Shown: positions 52,528 to 61,667 of the stretch, piece after piece
Position numbering within the stretch: position 1 is the stretch's first letter
Layout of the letters: each line of letters opens with the position of its first letter
Origin: CAWGJC01 sp965276665
Lineage (GTDB): Bacteria; Pseudomonadota; Alphaproteobacteria; Acetobacterales; Acetobacteraceae
Direction of reading: 5' to 3'
Assembly: GCA_965276665.1 (NCBI GenBank)
Contig: OZ255620.1
Location: 1,054,001 to 1,118,000 of the forward strand
DNA length: 64,000 nt
Program-made: the position numbers and the translations under genes
Notes under the pieces: generated by a model
What the model saw: the letters and a program-made list of their open reading frames with translations, nothing else
What the model was told of the DNA's origin: nothing
The model's database searches: none

Positions 52528-53310
52528 TCAGGCGGCGACCGCGCCCGCCACCTTGCGCGTCTCGGCGACCGCGTTGCGGGCGGCCACCAGCATCAGCCCG
52601 CTATCGTTCTGGATGGTGGTCAGGCGGAACCCCATCCCGATCGCCTTGGCGGCATAGGCGGCGGACCCGGTGTGGATGCCGGCGTAGATATTGCGCTTCT
52701 TGCACTCGGCGAGCAGCTTTTCATAAATCTTGATGTATTTGTCGTCGGTGTGGTCGAGCTTCGGCGTGTCGCCATAGGAGAAGGCGAGGTCGCTCGGGCC
52801 GACATAGATGCCGTCGATGCCGGGCACGTCGAGGATGCTCTCGATGCTCTCGATCGCGTCCTTGGTCTCGATCATCGGGATGACCAGGATCTCGTCATTC
52901 GCGGTCTCCTGGTATTTGCTGGCGACGCCGTACATCGCCGCGCGGATCGGGCCGTTGCTGCGCTTGCCGGCGGGCGGATAGCGGCAGTAGGAAACCAGCT
53001 GCTCCGCCTCGGCCTTGGAATTGATCATCGGGCAGATCACGCCATAGGCGCCGCCATCCAGCACCTTGCCGATGATGCCGGGCTCGTTCCATGGCACGCG
53101 CACCAGCGGCGTGACCGGATGGCCCTGCATCGCCTGAAAGCAGGACACCATGGTGATGTAGTCCTGCACGCCGTGCTGCATGTCGACGGTCACGCTGTCC
53201 CAGCCCGCCTGGGCCATGACTTCCGCAGTGAAGCCGGAGGGGATCGCCAGCCAGCCGTTGACCGCGGCCTTGCCGTCTTTCCAGCGCTGCTTGAGCTTGT
53301 TCGTCGCCAC
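52528..53310 (-). CDS. HpcH/HpaI family aldolase
   Basis: GTG 53310 is chosen because GGAGGTGAC precedes it. The 260-residue product has GWLAIPSGFTAEVMAQAGWD, TVDMQHGVQDY, the metal ligands in VIPMIETKDAIESIESIL and GIYVGPSDLAFSYGDTPKLD. It belongs to class II pyruvate aldolases that split 2-keto-3-deoxy or 4-hydroxy-2-oxo acids. It lies 58 bases before the dehydratase gene on the same strand, so the two probably act in sequence. Confidence 0.9.
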   Translation of the reverse strand: MATNKLKQRWKDGKAAVNGWLAIPSGFTAEVMAQAGWDSVTVDMQHGVQDYITMVSCFQAMQGHPVTPLVRVPWNEPGIIGKVLDGGAYGVICPMINSKAEAEQLVSYCRYPPAGKRSNGPIRAAMYGVASKYQETANDEILVIPMIETKDAIESIESILDVPGIDGIYVGPSDLAFSYGDTPKLDHTDDKYIKIYEKLLAECKKRNIYAGIHTGSAAYAAKAIGMGFRLTTIQNDSGLMLVAARNAVAETRKVAGAVAA

Positions 53311-53459
53311 CCTGTCACCTCCGGGAAATTGCCCGCCGATCGAACCCGACACGGGCCGCTTGCGAGACGATCCAGGCTAGGCGCGAGGCCGGAAAGCGTC
53401 AATTCGGCGGCCGCTCCCTCCCTTCCCGCGGCGCCGGTTTGCGGCTAGAAAACGCCGCC

Positions 53460-54839
53460 ATGCCCTCACCCGTCGACACCGTGATCGCCGAGGCGAAAAC
53501 CTTTCTCGGCGACCGCCTGACCGAGAACGCTGCGCTGCGCGAGCAGCATTCGCATGGCGAGGATCCGCAGCCGCCGGCGCTGCCGGACGCGGTCGCCTTC
53601 GCGGCGAGCTCGGAGGAGGTCGCGCGCCTGCTCCGGCTCTGCAACGCGCAGGGCGTGCCGGTGGTGCCGTTCGGGGCCGGCACCTCGCTCGAGGGCCATG
53701 TGACGCCGGTGCGCGGCGGCATCAGCCTCGACCTCTCGCGCATGACCGACGTGCTGGAGGTGAACCAGGCGGACATGGATTGCCGGATCCAGGCGGGCGT
53801 CACCCGGCTCGGCCTCAACGAGCATCTGCGCGACCAGGGTCTGTTCTTTCCGGTCGATCCCGGCAGCGAATGCACGATCGGCGGCATGTGCGCGACCCGC
53901 GCCTCGGGCACCAATGCGGTGCGCTACGGCACGATCCGTGAGAACGTGCTCGGCCTCACCGTGGCGTTGCCGGACGGGCGGCTGATCCGCACCGGCGGGC
54001 GGGTGCGCAAATCCGCCACCGGCTACGATCTCACCCGCCTGTTCATCGGCTCCGAAGGCACGCTCGGCGTGATCACCGAGATCCAGCTTCGCCTGCACGG
54101 CATTCCCGAAGCGGTCTCGGCCGCCACCTGCCAGTTCAGCACGCTCGCCGATGCGGTGGAGACGGTGATCGCGGTGATGCAGGCCGGCATCCCGGTCGCC
54201 CGGATCGAGCTGCTGGACGAAGTGCAGATGGCCGCCTGCATCGCCTTCTCCGGCCTCACCGGCATGGACGCCCTGCCCACCCTGCTGTTCGAGTTCCACG
54301 GCACGCCGGCCGGCGTCGCCGAGCAGGCGCAGCTCACCGAGGAGCTCGCCGGCGCCTGCAACGCGCTCGGCTTCCGCTGGGCGACCGATGCCGTCGAGCG
54401 CGCCAAGCTGTGGAAGGCGCGCCATGACGGGTACTGGGCGGCGATGGCCTCGCGCCCCGGCCATAAGGGCCTGACCACCGACGCGGTCGTGCCGATCTCC
54501 CATCTCGCGCAAGCGATCCTCGGCGCCAAGCAGGATATCGCGGAATCGGGCCTCTCCGCGCCGATCGTCGGCCATGTCGGCGACGGCAATTTTCACACCG
54601 TGATCCTGATTCCGCCCGAACCCGGCGCGATGGACCGCGCGATGGAGCTCGACCGCCGCATCGTCGCCCGCGCGCTCGCGCTCGGCGGCTCGTGCAGCGG
54701 CGAGCACGGGGTCGGGATCGGCAAGCGCGAGTTCCTCGAACAGGAACACGGCGCAGAGGCGATCGGGGTGATGCGCGCCGTGAAGGGCGCGCTCGACCCG
54801 CGCGGGATCATGAATCCGGGAAAGATTTTCCTGAACTGA
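53460..54839 (+). CDS. FAD-linked 2-hydroxyacid dehydrogenase (GlcD / D-lactate dehydrogenase type)
   Basis: The 459-residue product has the FAD_binding_4 motifs VPVVPFGAGTSLEGHVTPV and GLFFPVDPGSECTIGGMCAT, RKSATGYDLTRLFIGSEGTL, and the C-terminal GHVGDGNFHTVILI with GGSCSGEHGVGIGKREFLEQ. These are features of glycolate oxidase GlcD and respiratory D-lactate dehydrogenases. It is divergent from the aldolase gene across 149 bases. Glycolate, D-lactate or another D-2-hydroxyacid are possible substrates. Confidence 0.9.
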   Translation: MPSPVDTVIAEAKTFLGDRLTENAALREQHSHGEDPQPPALPDAVAFAASSEEVARLLRLCNAQGVPVVPFGAGTSLEGHVTPVRGGISLDLSRMTDVLEVNQADMDCRIQAGVTRLGLNEHLRDQGLFFPVDPGSECTIGGMCATRASGTNAVRYGTIRENVLGLTVALPDGRLIRTGGRVRKSATGYDLTRLFIGSEGTLGVITEIQLRLHGIPEAVSAATCQFSTLADAVETVIAVMQAGIPVARIELLDEVQMAACIAFSGLTGMDALPTLLFEFHGTPAGVAEQAQLTEELAGACNALGFRWATDAVERAKLWKARHDGYWAAMASRPGHKGLTTDAVVPISHLAQAILGAKQDIAESGLSAPIVGHVGDGNFHTVILIPPEPGAMDRAMELDRRIVARALALGGSCSGEHGVGIGKREFLEQEHGAEAIGVMRAVKGALDPRGIMNPGKIFLN

Positions 54840-54950
54840 TGGCGTCCAGCCGCGTGGCGGTCGCCAGCGTCGGCTCCACCCAGAGCGGATCTTTGCTCCC
54901 AGCCCTGGCGCTCTCCCCGTCAGCGATGCTGGACGCCTCGAGATGGTGCC

Positions 54951-55256
54951 TCACGCCTCCGCCGGCAGCTGGTGCCAGGCGATCTCCGGCCCCTCCCGGA
55001 AGGCGAAGCGCTGGAGGTGGCGGGCGACCACGTCCTCGACCCGGCTGCGCCCGGCTGCATCCGGCGCGGCGGTGCGGAGCACCAGCTCGTCCCGACCGGC
55101 CTCGAGATCGCAGATGCCGGCATCGAACACGATCTGCCCGCTGCCCTCGCCGTGACGCACGGTGAGCCGGTGCTCGAAATGCTTGCAGAGCTGGGTGAAA
55201 TAGCGGCGCGGCATGGTGGTCACGACGCGCGCTTCCGAACGATGCGTCACGCTCAC
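54951..55256 (-). CDS. DUF2218 domain protein
   Basis: The 101-residue product (RSEARVVTTMPRRYFTQLCK, HFEHRLTVRHGEGSGQIVFD, HLQRFAFREGPEIAWHQL) is a clear DUF2218 protein, a family usually found with siderophore-interacting/ferric reductase genes and PadR regulators. It overlaps the PadR gene stop by four bases (ATGA). The link suggests a role in iron handling, but no reductase gene is visible here. Confidence 0.88.
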   Translation of the reverse strand: MSVTHRSEARVVTTMPRRYFTQLCKHFEHRLTVRHGEGSGQIVFDAGICDLEAGRDELVLRTAAPDAAGRSRVEDVVARHLQRFAFREGPEIAWHQLPAEA

Positions 55257-55810
55257 GCCTCCTCGATCTCGCTCGCCGCGCGATCCAGGATCGCCGCAAT
55301 GGCGCGCGCCTTTTCCTCGTCCGGCACGCCGCGCGACAGGCGGAGTTTCAAGGCGAGCTTCAGGTTCTCCATCGCGCGCAGGAGCTGGACCGGGGTGGAG
55401 TGCTCGCGGGCGCCGATATCGTTCATCCGCGCCAGGATCGCGTCCACTGCGGCGCGGTTCTCGGCGAGATGGGCCTCCCCCTCTTGGGTGATGGCGTAGA
55501 GCTTGCGGCTGCCCTCGCTCGGCCCGAGCGCGACATGGCCGAGCTCTTCCAGGAGCGTGAGCGTCGGATAGACGATGCCCGGGCTCGGACTGTAGGCGCC
55601 GCCGAGCTTCTCCTCGATCGCCTTGATCAGCTCGTAGCCGTGGCGGGGCTTCTCGCCCACCAGATGGAGGATGATGAGGCGAAGATCACCCTGGTCGAAG
55701 ACGCGGCTGCGGCCGCCGCCGAAACGACCGTGATGCCGGCCGTAGCCGTGCTCCTCGCGGTCGCCGCGCCGCATGTGGCGATGGCTGTGAAAGGGGTGGC
55801 ATCCGAACAT
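55253..55810 (-). CDS. PadR-family regulator with His-rich N-terminus (YqjI-like)
   Basis: The 185-residue product has a metal-ligand-rich start (MFGCHPFHSHRHMRRGDREE, HGYGRHHGRFGGG), then the PadR winged helix DQGDLRLIILHLVGEKPRHG and YSPSPGIVYPTLTLLEELGH, and a C-terminal dimer helix. The His-rich extension and iron-linked neighbour recall E. coli YqjI, a nickel/iron-responsive PadR repressor. ATG 55810 is the first start after the palindrome at 55833-55862, likely its own operator. Confidence 0.88.
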   Translation of the reverse strand: MFGCHPFHSHRHMRRGDREEHGYGRHHGRFGGGRSRVFDQGDLRLIILHLVGEKPRHGYELIKAIEEKLGGAYSPSPGIVYPTLTLLEELGHVALGPSEGSRKLYAITQEGEAHLAENRAAVDAILARMNDIGAREHSTPVQLLRAMENLKLALKLRLSRGVPDEEKARAIAAILDRAASEIEEA

Positions 55811-55832
55811 TGTGCTTTTCTCCGAGTGTATC

Positions 55833-55862
55833 TCGATATAACTGTTTCCATAGATATATCGA
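55833..55862. promoter_or_regulatory. palindromic operator candidate for the PadR operon
   Basis: TCGATATA and TATATCGA are exact inverted repeats separated by 14 bases, in AT-rich DNA 23 bases before the PadR start. A further TATCTCGATA overlaps the left arm. Autoregulation through this site is inferred from position. Confidence 0.55.
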
Positions 55863-55896
55863 AGCACTATCGGAAACAAGAGGGCCCCAGGAAAAA

Positions 55897-57228
55897 TCAG
55901 GCGGCGGCGAGGCCGAGCCGGGCGGCGACACGCGCGCGTCCCATCAAGGGCAGCAAGGCACGGAGTTCCGGCCCCTTCTCCTCGCCGGTGAGCGCGAGGC
56001 GAAGCGGGTGGAACAATTCTCGTCCCTTCCGGCCGGTCTCCTGCCAGATTGCCGCGACCCAGGCCGGCCAGGTCCCCTCGTCCCAGGGCTCCGCTGGTAG
56101 CGTCCGGGCCGCGGCACGCAGGAAATCGCCCTCGCCCTCCAGCACCGGCGGGACGATGTCGCCGCCCACCACATCCCACCAGGCTCGCGCCTCGGCCAGC
56201 AGGTCGAGATTGCCGCGCACCGCGTTCCAGAACGCCTCGGTGGCGCCCTCCGGCAGCCTGGGCGCCACCTCGGCGAAATCGAGCCCATGCAGCACCCGCC
56301 GGTTCAGCGCGAGGAGCTGCGCGCCGTCGAAACGCGGGCTCGAATGCGAGACATGGCCGATCTCGAACCCGGCGGCGATGTCGGCGAGCGGCAGCGGCGC
56401 CGGGTCGTCGGAGGTGCCGAGCCGGGCGAAATAGGAGGTGATCGCCATCGGCTCGATGCCGTCGCGCGCCAGGCTGCGCAGCGAGAGCCCGTCGAAACGC
56501 TTGGAGAGCTTGCCGCCATCGGCGCCCACCAGAAGCGGCAGGTGACCGAAGCGGATCGCCCCGGGATCGCCGCCCAGCGCTTCCCACAGATCGAGCTGCA
56601 ACCCGGTATTGCTGACGTGGTCCTCGCCGCGGATCACATGGGTGACGCCGCCCTCGAGATCGTCCACCACCGAGGCGAAGCCGTAGAGCGGCCGGCCATC
56701 CTCGCGGATCATCACCGGATCCGACATCGCCGGCAGCTTGACCTCCCGCCCGCCGAGCACGAGGTCGCGCCAGGCGATGGTGCGGTCGGTGAGGCGGAAC
56801 CGCCAATACGGCCGCTTGCCGTTCGCCTCCGCGGCCGCGCGCTGCGCCGGGGTGAGCGCCAGCATCGCGCGGTCGTAGATCGGCGGCTTGCCGCGCCGCA
56901 GCCGCGCCTCGCGCTTGGCGCGGAGCTCCTCCTCGCTTTCGAAGCAAGGATAGAGCCGCCCCGCCGCGCGCAGCCGCTCGGCCGCCGCCTCATACCGGTC
57001 GAAACGCTCGGATTGATGGAAGCTCTCATCCCAGTCGAGGCCGAGCCAGGAGAGATCCTGGCGAATCGCCGCCTCGTATTCGGGCTTGCCGCGCTCGGTG
57101 TCGGTGTCGTCGATGCGGAGCACGAAAATCCCGCCATGGCGGCGCGCATAGAGCCAGTTGACGAGCCCGGCGCGCAGATTGCCGACATGCAGGTAGCCGG
57201 TCGGGCTCGGGGCGAAACGGAGCTTCAT
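55897..57228 (-). CDS. gltX: glutamyl-tRNA synthetase
   Basis: The 443-residue product starts MKLRFAPSPTGYLHVGNLRA (HIGH motif as HVGN) and has GGVTHVIRGEDHVSNTGLQL and the KMSKS-type loop GGKLSKRFDGLS. It charges tRNA with glutamate. Its length is typical of the shorter alphaproteobacterial type; whether it also charges tRNA-Gln is undetermined. The start overlaps the small gene upstream (ATGA). Confidence 0.94.
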   Translation of the reverse strand: MKLRFAPSPTGYLHVGNLRAGLVNWLYARRHGGIFVLRIDDTDTERGKPEYEAAIRQDLSWLGLDWDESFHQSERFDRYEAAAERLRAAGRLYPCFESEEELRAKREARLRRGKPPIYDRAMLALTPAQRAAAEANGKRPYWRFRLTDRTIAWRDLVLGGREVKLPAMSDPVMIREDGRPLYGFASVVDDLEGGVTHVIRGEDHVSNTGLQLDLWEALGGDPGAIRFGHLPLLVGADGGKLSKRFDGLSLRSLARDGIEPMAITSYFARLGTSDDPAPLPLADIAAGFEIGHVSHSSPRFDGAQLLALNRRVLHGLDFAEVAPRLPEGATEAFWNAVRGNLDLLAEARAWWDVVGGDIVPPVLEGEGDFLRAAARTLPAEPWDEGTWPAWVAAIWQETGRKGRELFHPLRLALTGEEKGPELRALLPLMGRARVAARLGLAAA

Positions 57229-57590
57229 TCCGGCCCGTATTCCGGCTCGTCGCGCCGCGGATCGAGCGCGCGCCAGTCGCGCTCCTCCTCGCCGGCGGAG
57301 CGCGCGGCGAAATCATGCAGCTCGGCGGCGGAGCGCCAGCCCTGCTCGCCGGCATCCACCACCTCGGCATCCTCGCCGAACGCGAACCAGGCCTGCAGCA
57401 CGGCGGAGGCGGCCAGGCCCGGCTGCCGGCAGCGCTCAACGGAATCGCGCACATAGCGACGCGCGAACCCGTTGGCCTGCATCAGCGTCGGAAACCCGCC
57501 CACCTCCTCGACCACATTGTCCGCGGAATCGGCCGAGAGATCGCGGATGCGCACCCGCCAGCCGCCTTCGGGGGCGAACAACTCGCTCAC
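57225..57590 (-). CDS. small hypothetical protein between gltX and the NAPRTase gene
   Basis: The 121-residue product (APEGGWRVRIRDLSADSADN, GFPTLMQANGFARRYVRDSV, EVVDAGEQGWRSAAELHDF) is soluble and acidic at both ends. Its start and stop overlap both neighbours by four bases, strong evidence that it is translated. I do not recognise the family. Confidence 0.7.
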   Translation of the reverse strand: MSELFAPEGGWRVRIRDLSADSADNVVEEVGGFPTLMQANGFARRYVRDSVERCRQPGLAASAVLQAWFAFGEDAEVVDAGEQGWRSAAELHDFAARSAGEEERDWRALDPRRDEPEYGPE

Positions 57591-58732
57591 GCGGGCCCCC
57601 CGCGCAGCAGGAATTCGCGCCCGATCTTCACCATCGGCACGCCGTCATAGGCGACGATATCGGCCGTCGCGTAGGTCTCCGACCAGGCTTCCGGGATGAA
57701 GCTGCCGGTGCCGACCATATCGATCGGCGCGCGCGCATCCGCCATCACGCGGCATTTGTCGACGCCGAAGCCCGAGGAGGCGACGATTTTCACCGCCGGA
57801 AACCCCGCCTCGTCGAAGGCGTCGCGCATCCGCCAGATCGCCGCGGCGGATACGCCGGTGCCGACCAGGCTCCTGAGCTCGGCATCGCTGCGGTAGCGGC
57901 GGATCGCGCCCGGCGCGTGGCGTTCGAGCACCGCGTAGCTGGTCTGCGGGTCAAGCCCTTCGAGAAACCGGCCGCCATGGGTGTCGAGACGGACCGAGAG
58001 GCGGCCCGCGGCGGCGAAATCGGGGAAGCGCCGGCAGACCGCGAGACCATCAGTGACCTCGCGGCCATAATAATCGGTCAGCACCGTCAGGTCCTGATCG
58101 GGGAAGGTCTCGCGGAACATCTCGGCGGCGCGCACGGTCGAGCCGGCATAACCGATCAACGCGTGCGGCATGGTGCCGAAACCCTGCCGGGCGCCGAAGA
58201 AATGCGCGGTCGCATCGGTCGCGTTGCCGACGAAGCCGCGCGCGCCCTCGCGCTCCGCCGCGCGGCCGCCGACGGACGCGGCATAGGCCATCATCTCCTC
58301 CATCGCCTCGCCCGCGCAGTGCCGCGCCTCCATCGCGAGGAAACACGCCGTGGGCAGGGTCACGCACATCTGATACGCGTTGTGCGCGGCGACGCAGGCG
58401 GGTCCGATCCTCTGCAGGAGCAGGGTTTCGAGATCGGCGAGGTGATAGAAGCTCCCGGTGAGATAGACGATCGGCTCGCCCGCGCCGACCCAATCCCCCT
58501 CTTCAAACCGCAGCTCGATCTCGATCTCCGCGCCGCGCTCGGCACTCACCGCGCGCAGCCAGTCGAGCATCAGCCGCGGCGCCGAGATCACCGGCCGGCG
58601 CAGGAAGATCGCGTAGGTGACGCGCTTGTCGCCGAATCGGCCGATCACCGCCTTGGTGCGGTTGAAATAGGCGTCGGTGTGCCCGGCGACATCGCGGCCG
58701 ATGCGTTCGGCGACGTCGTTGCCGACCGTCAC
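57587..58732 (-). CDS. pncB: nicotinate phosphoribosyltransferase
   Basis: The 381-residue product begins DVAGHTDAYFNRTKAVIGRF and has GEPIVYLTGSFYHLADLETL, GFGTMPHALIGYAGSTVRAA, LTVLTDYYGREVTDGLAVCR, SVRLDTHGGRFLEG and ASSGFGVDKCRVM, the NAPRTase pattern (closer to the shorter type than to E. coli PncB). It makes nicotinate mononucleotide in NAD salvage. It overlaps both neighbours by four bases. Confidence 0.85.
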   Translation of the reverse strand: MTVGNDVAERIGRDVAGHTDAYFNRTKAVIGRFGDKRVTYAIFLRRPVISAPRLMLDWLRAVSAERGAEIEIELRFEEGDWVGAGEPIVYLTGSFYHLADLETLLLQRIGPACVAAHNAYQMCVTLPTACFLAMEARHCAGEAMEEMMAYAASVGGRAAEREGARGFVGNATDATAHFFGARQGFGTMPHALIGYAGSTVRAAEMFRETFPDQDLTVLTDYYGREVTDGLAVCRRFPDFAAAGRLSVRLDTHGGRFLEGLDPQTSYAVLERHAPGAIRRYRSDAELRSLVGTGVSAAAIWRMRDAFDEAGFPAVKIVASSGFGVDKCRVMADARAPIDMVGTGSFIPEAWSETYATADIVAYDGVPMVKIGREFLLRGGPA

Positions 58733-60108
58733 TGCGCCGCCACCGCCGGCGCCGCTTTCTCGATTCGGCGGGATTTCAGCGCCTCGGCGACCAGGAAGGC
58801 GAGCTCGAGCGATTGCTCGGCGTTGAGCCGCGGGTCGCAGAACGTCTCATAGGCATGGCTGAGATCGGCCTCGGTCAGCCGATGCGCGCCGCCGACGCAT
58901 TCGGTGACGTCGCGCCCGGTCATCTCGACATGCACGCCGCCCGCCCAGCTTCCCTCCGCCGCGTGCACGTCGAAGAACCCGTGCACCTCGGCCAGGATCT
59001 GCTCGAAGCTCCGCGTCTTGACCCGCGCGGCGGTGGAGATCGTGTTGCCGTGCATCGGGTCGCACAGCCAGACCACGCGCCGGCCGGCGCGCTGCACCGC
59101 GCGCAGCAGCGGCGGCAGCGCGTCCCGCACGCGCTCGGCGCCCATGCGGCTGATCAGGGTCAGCCGGCCGGGCTCGTCCGCCGGGTTCAACGTCTCGATC
59201 AGCCGCAGCAGATCGTCGGCCGGCGTGGTTGGCCCGACCTTGATGCCGATCGGATTCTTCACCCCGCGCAGGAATTCCACATGCGCGCCGTCGGGCTGGC
59301 GCGTGCGGTCGCCGACCCAGAGGAAATGCGCCGAGCAGGCGTACCAGTCGCCGGTGGTGGAATCGACGCGGGTGAGCGCCTGCTCGTAGGGCAGCAGGAG
59401 CGCCTCGTGGCTGGTGTAGAAATCGGTTTCGCGGATCTGCGGAATGGTCTGCGACGTCATCCCGCAGGCGGCCATGAAGGCGAGCGTCTCGTCGATGCGG
59501 GCGGCGAGATCCTGGTAGCGCGCGGCGAGCGGGGAACGCGCGGCGAATTCCAGGTTCCAGCGATGCACCTCGTGCAGATCGGCATACCCGCCGCCGGCAA
59601 AGGCGCGCAGCAGGTTGAGCGTGCCGGCGGACTGGAAATACGCCGCCTCCATCCGCGCCGGGTCCGGCAGGCGCGCGGCCTCGGTGAACTCCGCGCCGTT
59701 GATGATGTCGCCGCGATAGGAGGGGAGTTCCACCCCGCCCACCGTCTCGGTATCCGACGAGCGCGGCTTGGCGAATTGTCCCGCCATGCGGCCGAGCTTC
59801 ACCACCGGCACGCCGGCCCCGAAGGTCAGCACGACCGCCATCTGCAGCAGCACGCGGAACGTGTCGCGGATGATGTTCGCGGTGAAGTCGGAGAAGCTCT
59901 CCGCGCAATCGCCGCCCTGCAGCACGATCGCACGCCCCTCGGCGGCGAGCGCGAGGGCCGCTTTCAGCCGCCTCGCCTCGCCCGCGAAGACGAGCGGCGG
60001 ATAGCGGCCGAGACGCGTCTCCATCGCGGCGAGCGCCGCCGGGTCGGGGTAGGTCGGCGCCTGGCGGATCGGATGGTGGCGCCAGCTTTCCGGCGTCCAG
60101 CTTGTCAT
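58729..60108 (-). CDS. 3-deoxy-7-phosphoheptulonate synthase, class II
   Basis: The 459-residue product has WRHHPIRQAPTYPDPAALAA, IVLQGGDCAESFSDFTANII, RMAGQFAKPRSSDTETVGGV, HFLWVGDRTRQPDGAHVEFL, RGVKNPIGIKVGPT and LCDPMHGNTISTAARVKTRS, matching class II (plant-like) DAHP synthases. It condenses phosphoenolpyruvate with erythrose 4-phosphate at the start of the shikimate pathway. It is the first gene of the overlapping minus-strand run that leads to gltX. Confidence 0.95.
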   Translation of the reverse strand: MTSWTPESWRHHPIRQAPTYPDPAALAAMETRLGRYPPLVFAGEARRLKAALALAAEGRAIVLQGGDCAESFSDFTANIIRDTFRVLLQMAVVLTFGAGVPVVKLGRMAGQFAKPRSSDTETVGGVELPSYRGDIINGAEFTEAARLPDPARMEAAYFQSAGTLNLLRAFAGGGYADLHEVHRWNLEFAARSPLAARYQDLAARIDETLAFMAACGMTSQTIPQIRETDFYTSHEALLLPYEQALTRVDSTTGDWYACSAHFLWVGDRTRQPDGAHVEFLRGVKNPIGIKVGPTTPADDLLRLIETLNPADEPGRLTLISRMGAERVRDALPPLLRAVQRAGRRVVWLCDPMHGNTISTAARVKTRSFEQILAEVHGFFDVHAAEGSWAGGVHVEMTGRDVTECVGGAHRLTEADLSHAYETFCDPRLNAEQSLELAFLVAEALKSRRIEKAAPAVAAQ

Positions 60109-60131
60109 GCGGTTTCCCCTGTTGGCAGCCG

Positions 60132-61511
60132 CTATTCGGCGGCTTTGGCCTCGCCCGCAACCCGCGTGCGGGCGCGGAGCGTGACGAATTCCTCGGCCGA
60201 GGTCGGATGGATGCCGATCGTGCGGTCGAAATCCGCCTTGGTCGCGCCGGCGGTGATCGCCACCGCGATGCCCTGCATCATCTCCGGCGCGTCGTCGCCG
60301 AGGATGTGCACGCCAATGACGCGCTGGCTCGCCTGATCAACCACGATTTTCATCACCGTCCTCGTCTGGCGTCCGGTCATGATGTGGCGCATCGGCGTGA
60401 ATTTCGCGACGTAGATATCGGCCGGGGCACGCGCGGCCGCCTGCTCCTCGGTCAGGCCGACCGTCGCCAGCGGCGGGTGCGAGAACACCGCGGTCGGCAC
60501 CGCGTCGAACGACCAGTTCCGCTTGTGCTGGCCGCCGAACAGCGCGTCGGCCAGCATATGGCCCTCGGCGATCGCCACCGGCGTCAGGTTCATCCGGTTG
60601 GTGACGTCGCCGATGGCGTAGATGGTCGGGATGTTGGTGCGAAACCCCTCGTCCACCGCCACCGCCCCGTTATGGTCGATCTTCACCCCCGCGGCGAGCA
60701 GGCCGAGGTCGCGCGTGTTCGGCACCCGGCCGGTGGCGAAGAACACGAGATCGGTGTCGATCGCCGTGCCGTCGGAGAGCAGCAGGCGCTTGCCGCCCGC
60801 AATCTCCTCGATCGCCTTCGGCGTCACGGCGGCATGCAGGGTGATGCCCTGGCCATGCAGCGCCTCGGCCAGCGCCTCGCGCAGATCATGGTCGAAACCG
60901 CGCAGCGGCAAATGCTGGCGCAGCACCAGCGTCACCTCGGCGCCGAGACCGGCGAAGATGCCGGCGAACTCCACCGAGATGTAGCCGCCGCCGATCAGCA
61001 CCACGCGCTTCGGCATGTCCGGCAGGTGGAAGGCCGCATCCGAGATGATGCCGAGCTCGCCGCCCGGAATCTGCGGCTTCATCGGATGACCTCCCACCGC
61101 GATCACGATGCGCTCGGCGGTGACGCGCGCGCCGCCGACATCGAGCGTGTGCGCATCGAGGAAGCGGGCATGCGCCTCGTAGCGGGTGACGCCGGCGCCA
61201 TCGAGCAGCCGGGTGTAGATGCCGTTGAGCCGGAAGATTTCGGCATCCTTGGCGGCGATGAAGCCGCGCCAGTCATGCGTGCCCCGCTCCGCATGCCAGC
61301 CGAACCCGCGCGCATCCTCCGCCGCCATGCCGTAATCGGCGGCGAGCACCATCAGCTTCTTCGGCACGCACCCGACATTGACGCAGGTGCCGCCCCAGAA
61401 CCGCCCTTCCGCCACGCCCACCCGCGCGCCATGCCCGGCGGCGATGCGCGCGCAGCGTACCCCGCCCGAGCCGCCGCCGATGACGAACAGGTCGAAATCA
61501 TAGGACGCCAA
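60132..61511 (-). CDS. gor: glutathione-disulfide reductase
   Basis: TTG 61511 is chosen because GGAAGG lies at good distance and the FAD motif DFDLFVIGGGSGGVRCARIA follows at once; the much longer open frame beyond it is antisense to the surface-protein gene. The 459-residue product has the redox pair GGTCVNVGCVPKK (Cys43, Cys48), the NAD(P) motif VVLIGGGYISVEFAGIFAGL and the C-terminal HPTSAEEFVTLR. It recycles glutathione with NADPH in the cytoplasm. Confidence 0.92.
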   Translation of the reverse strand: MASYDFDLFVIGGGSGGVRCARIAAGHGARVGVAEGRFWGGTCVNVGCVPKKLMVLAADYGMAAEDARGFGWHAERGTHDWRGFIAAKDAEIFRLNGIYTRLLDGAGVTRYEAHARFLDAHTLDVGGARVTAERIVIAVGGHPMKPQIPGGELGIISDAAFHLPDMPKRVVLIGGGYISVEFAGIFAGLGAEVTLVLRQHLPLRGFDHDLREALAEALHGQGITLHAAVTPKAIEEIAGGKRLLLSDGTAIDTDLVFFATGRVPNTRDLGLLAAGVKIDHNGAVAVDEGFRTNIPTIYAIGDVTNRMNLTPVAIAEGHMLADALFGGQHKRNWSFDAVPTAVFSHPPLATVGLTEEQAAARAPADIYVAKFTPMRHIMTGRQTRTVMKIVVDQASQRVIGVHILGDDAPEMMQGIAVAITAGATKADFDRTIGIHPTSAEEFVTLRARTRVAGEAKAAE

Positions 61512-61667
61512 ATGCCTGATCCTTCCACGCGCCGCACGAAGATAGGCGTACGAACCTCCAATGTCAGCCTTGGGGCCGCTCCCACCCGGTCGGCCTCTAC
61601 TCCGAAAGTCTAGGTTCCGAGGACTGGCCGCGGGCCGTACTACTTGCTCCCGGCTGGGGAGGGGATA

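Noticed and set aside
53466..54749. 427-codon minus-strand frame opposite the FAD dehydrogenase gene
   Set aside because: Antisense shadow without any family motif; the plus-strand gene is unmistakable.
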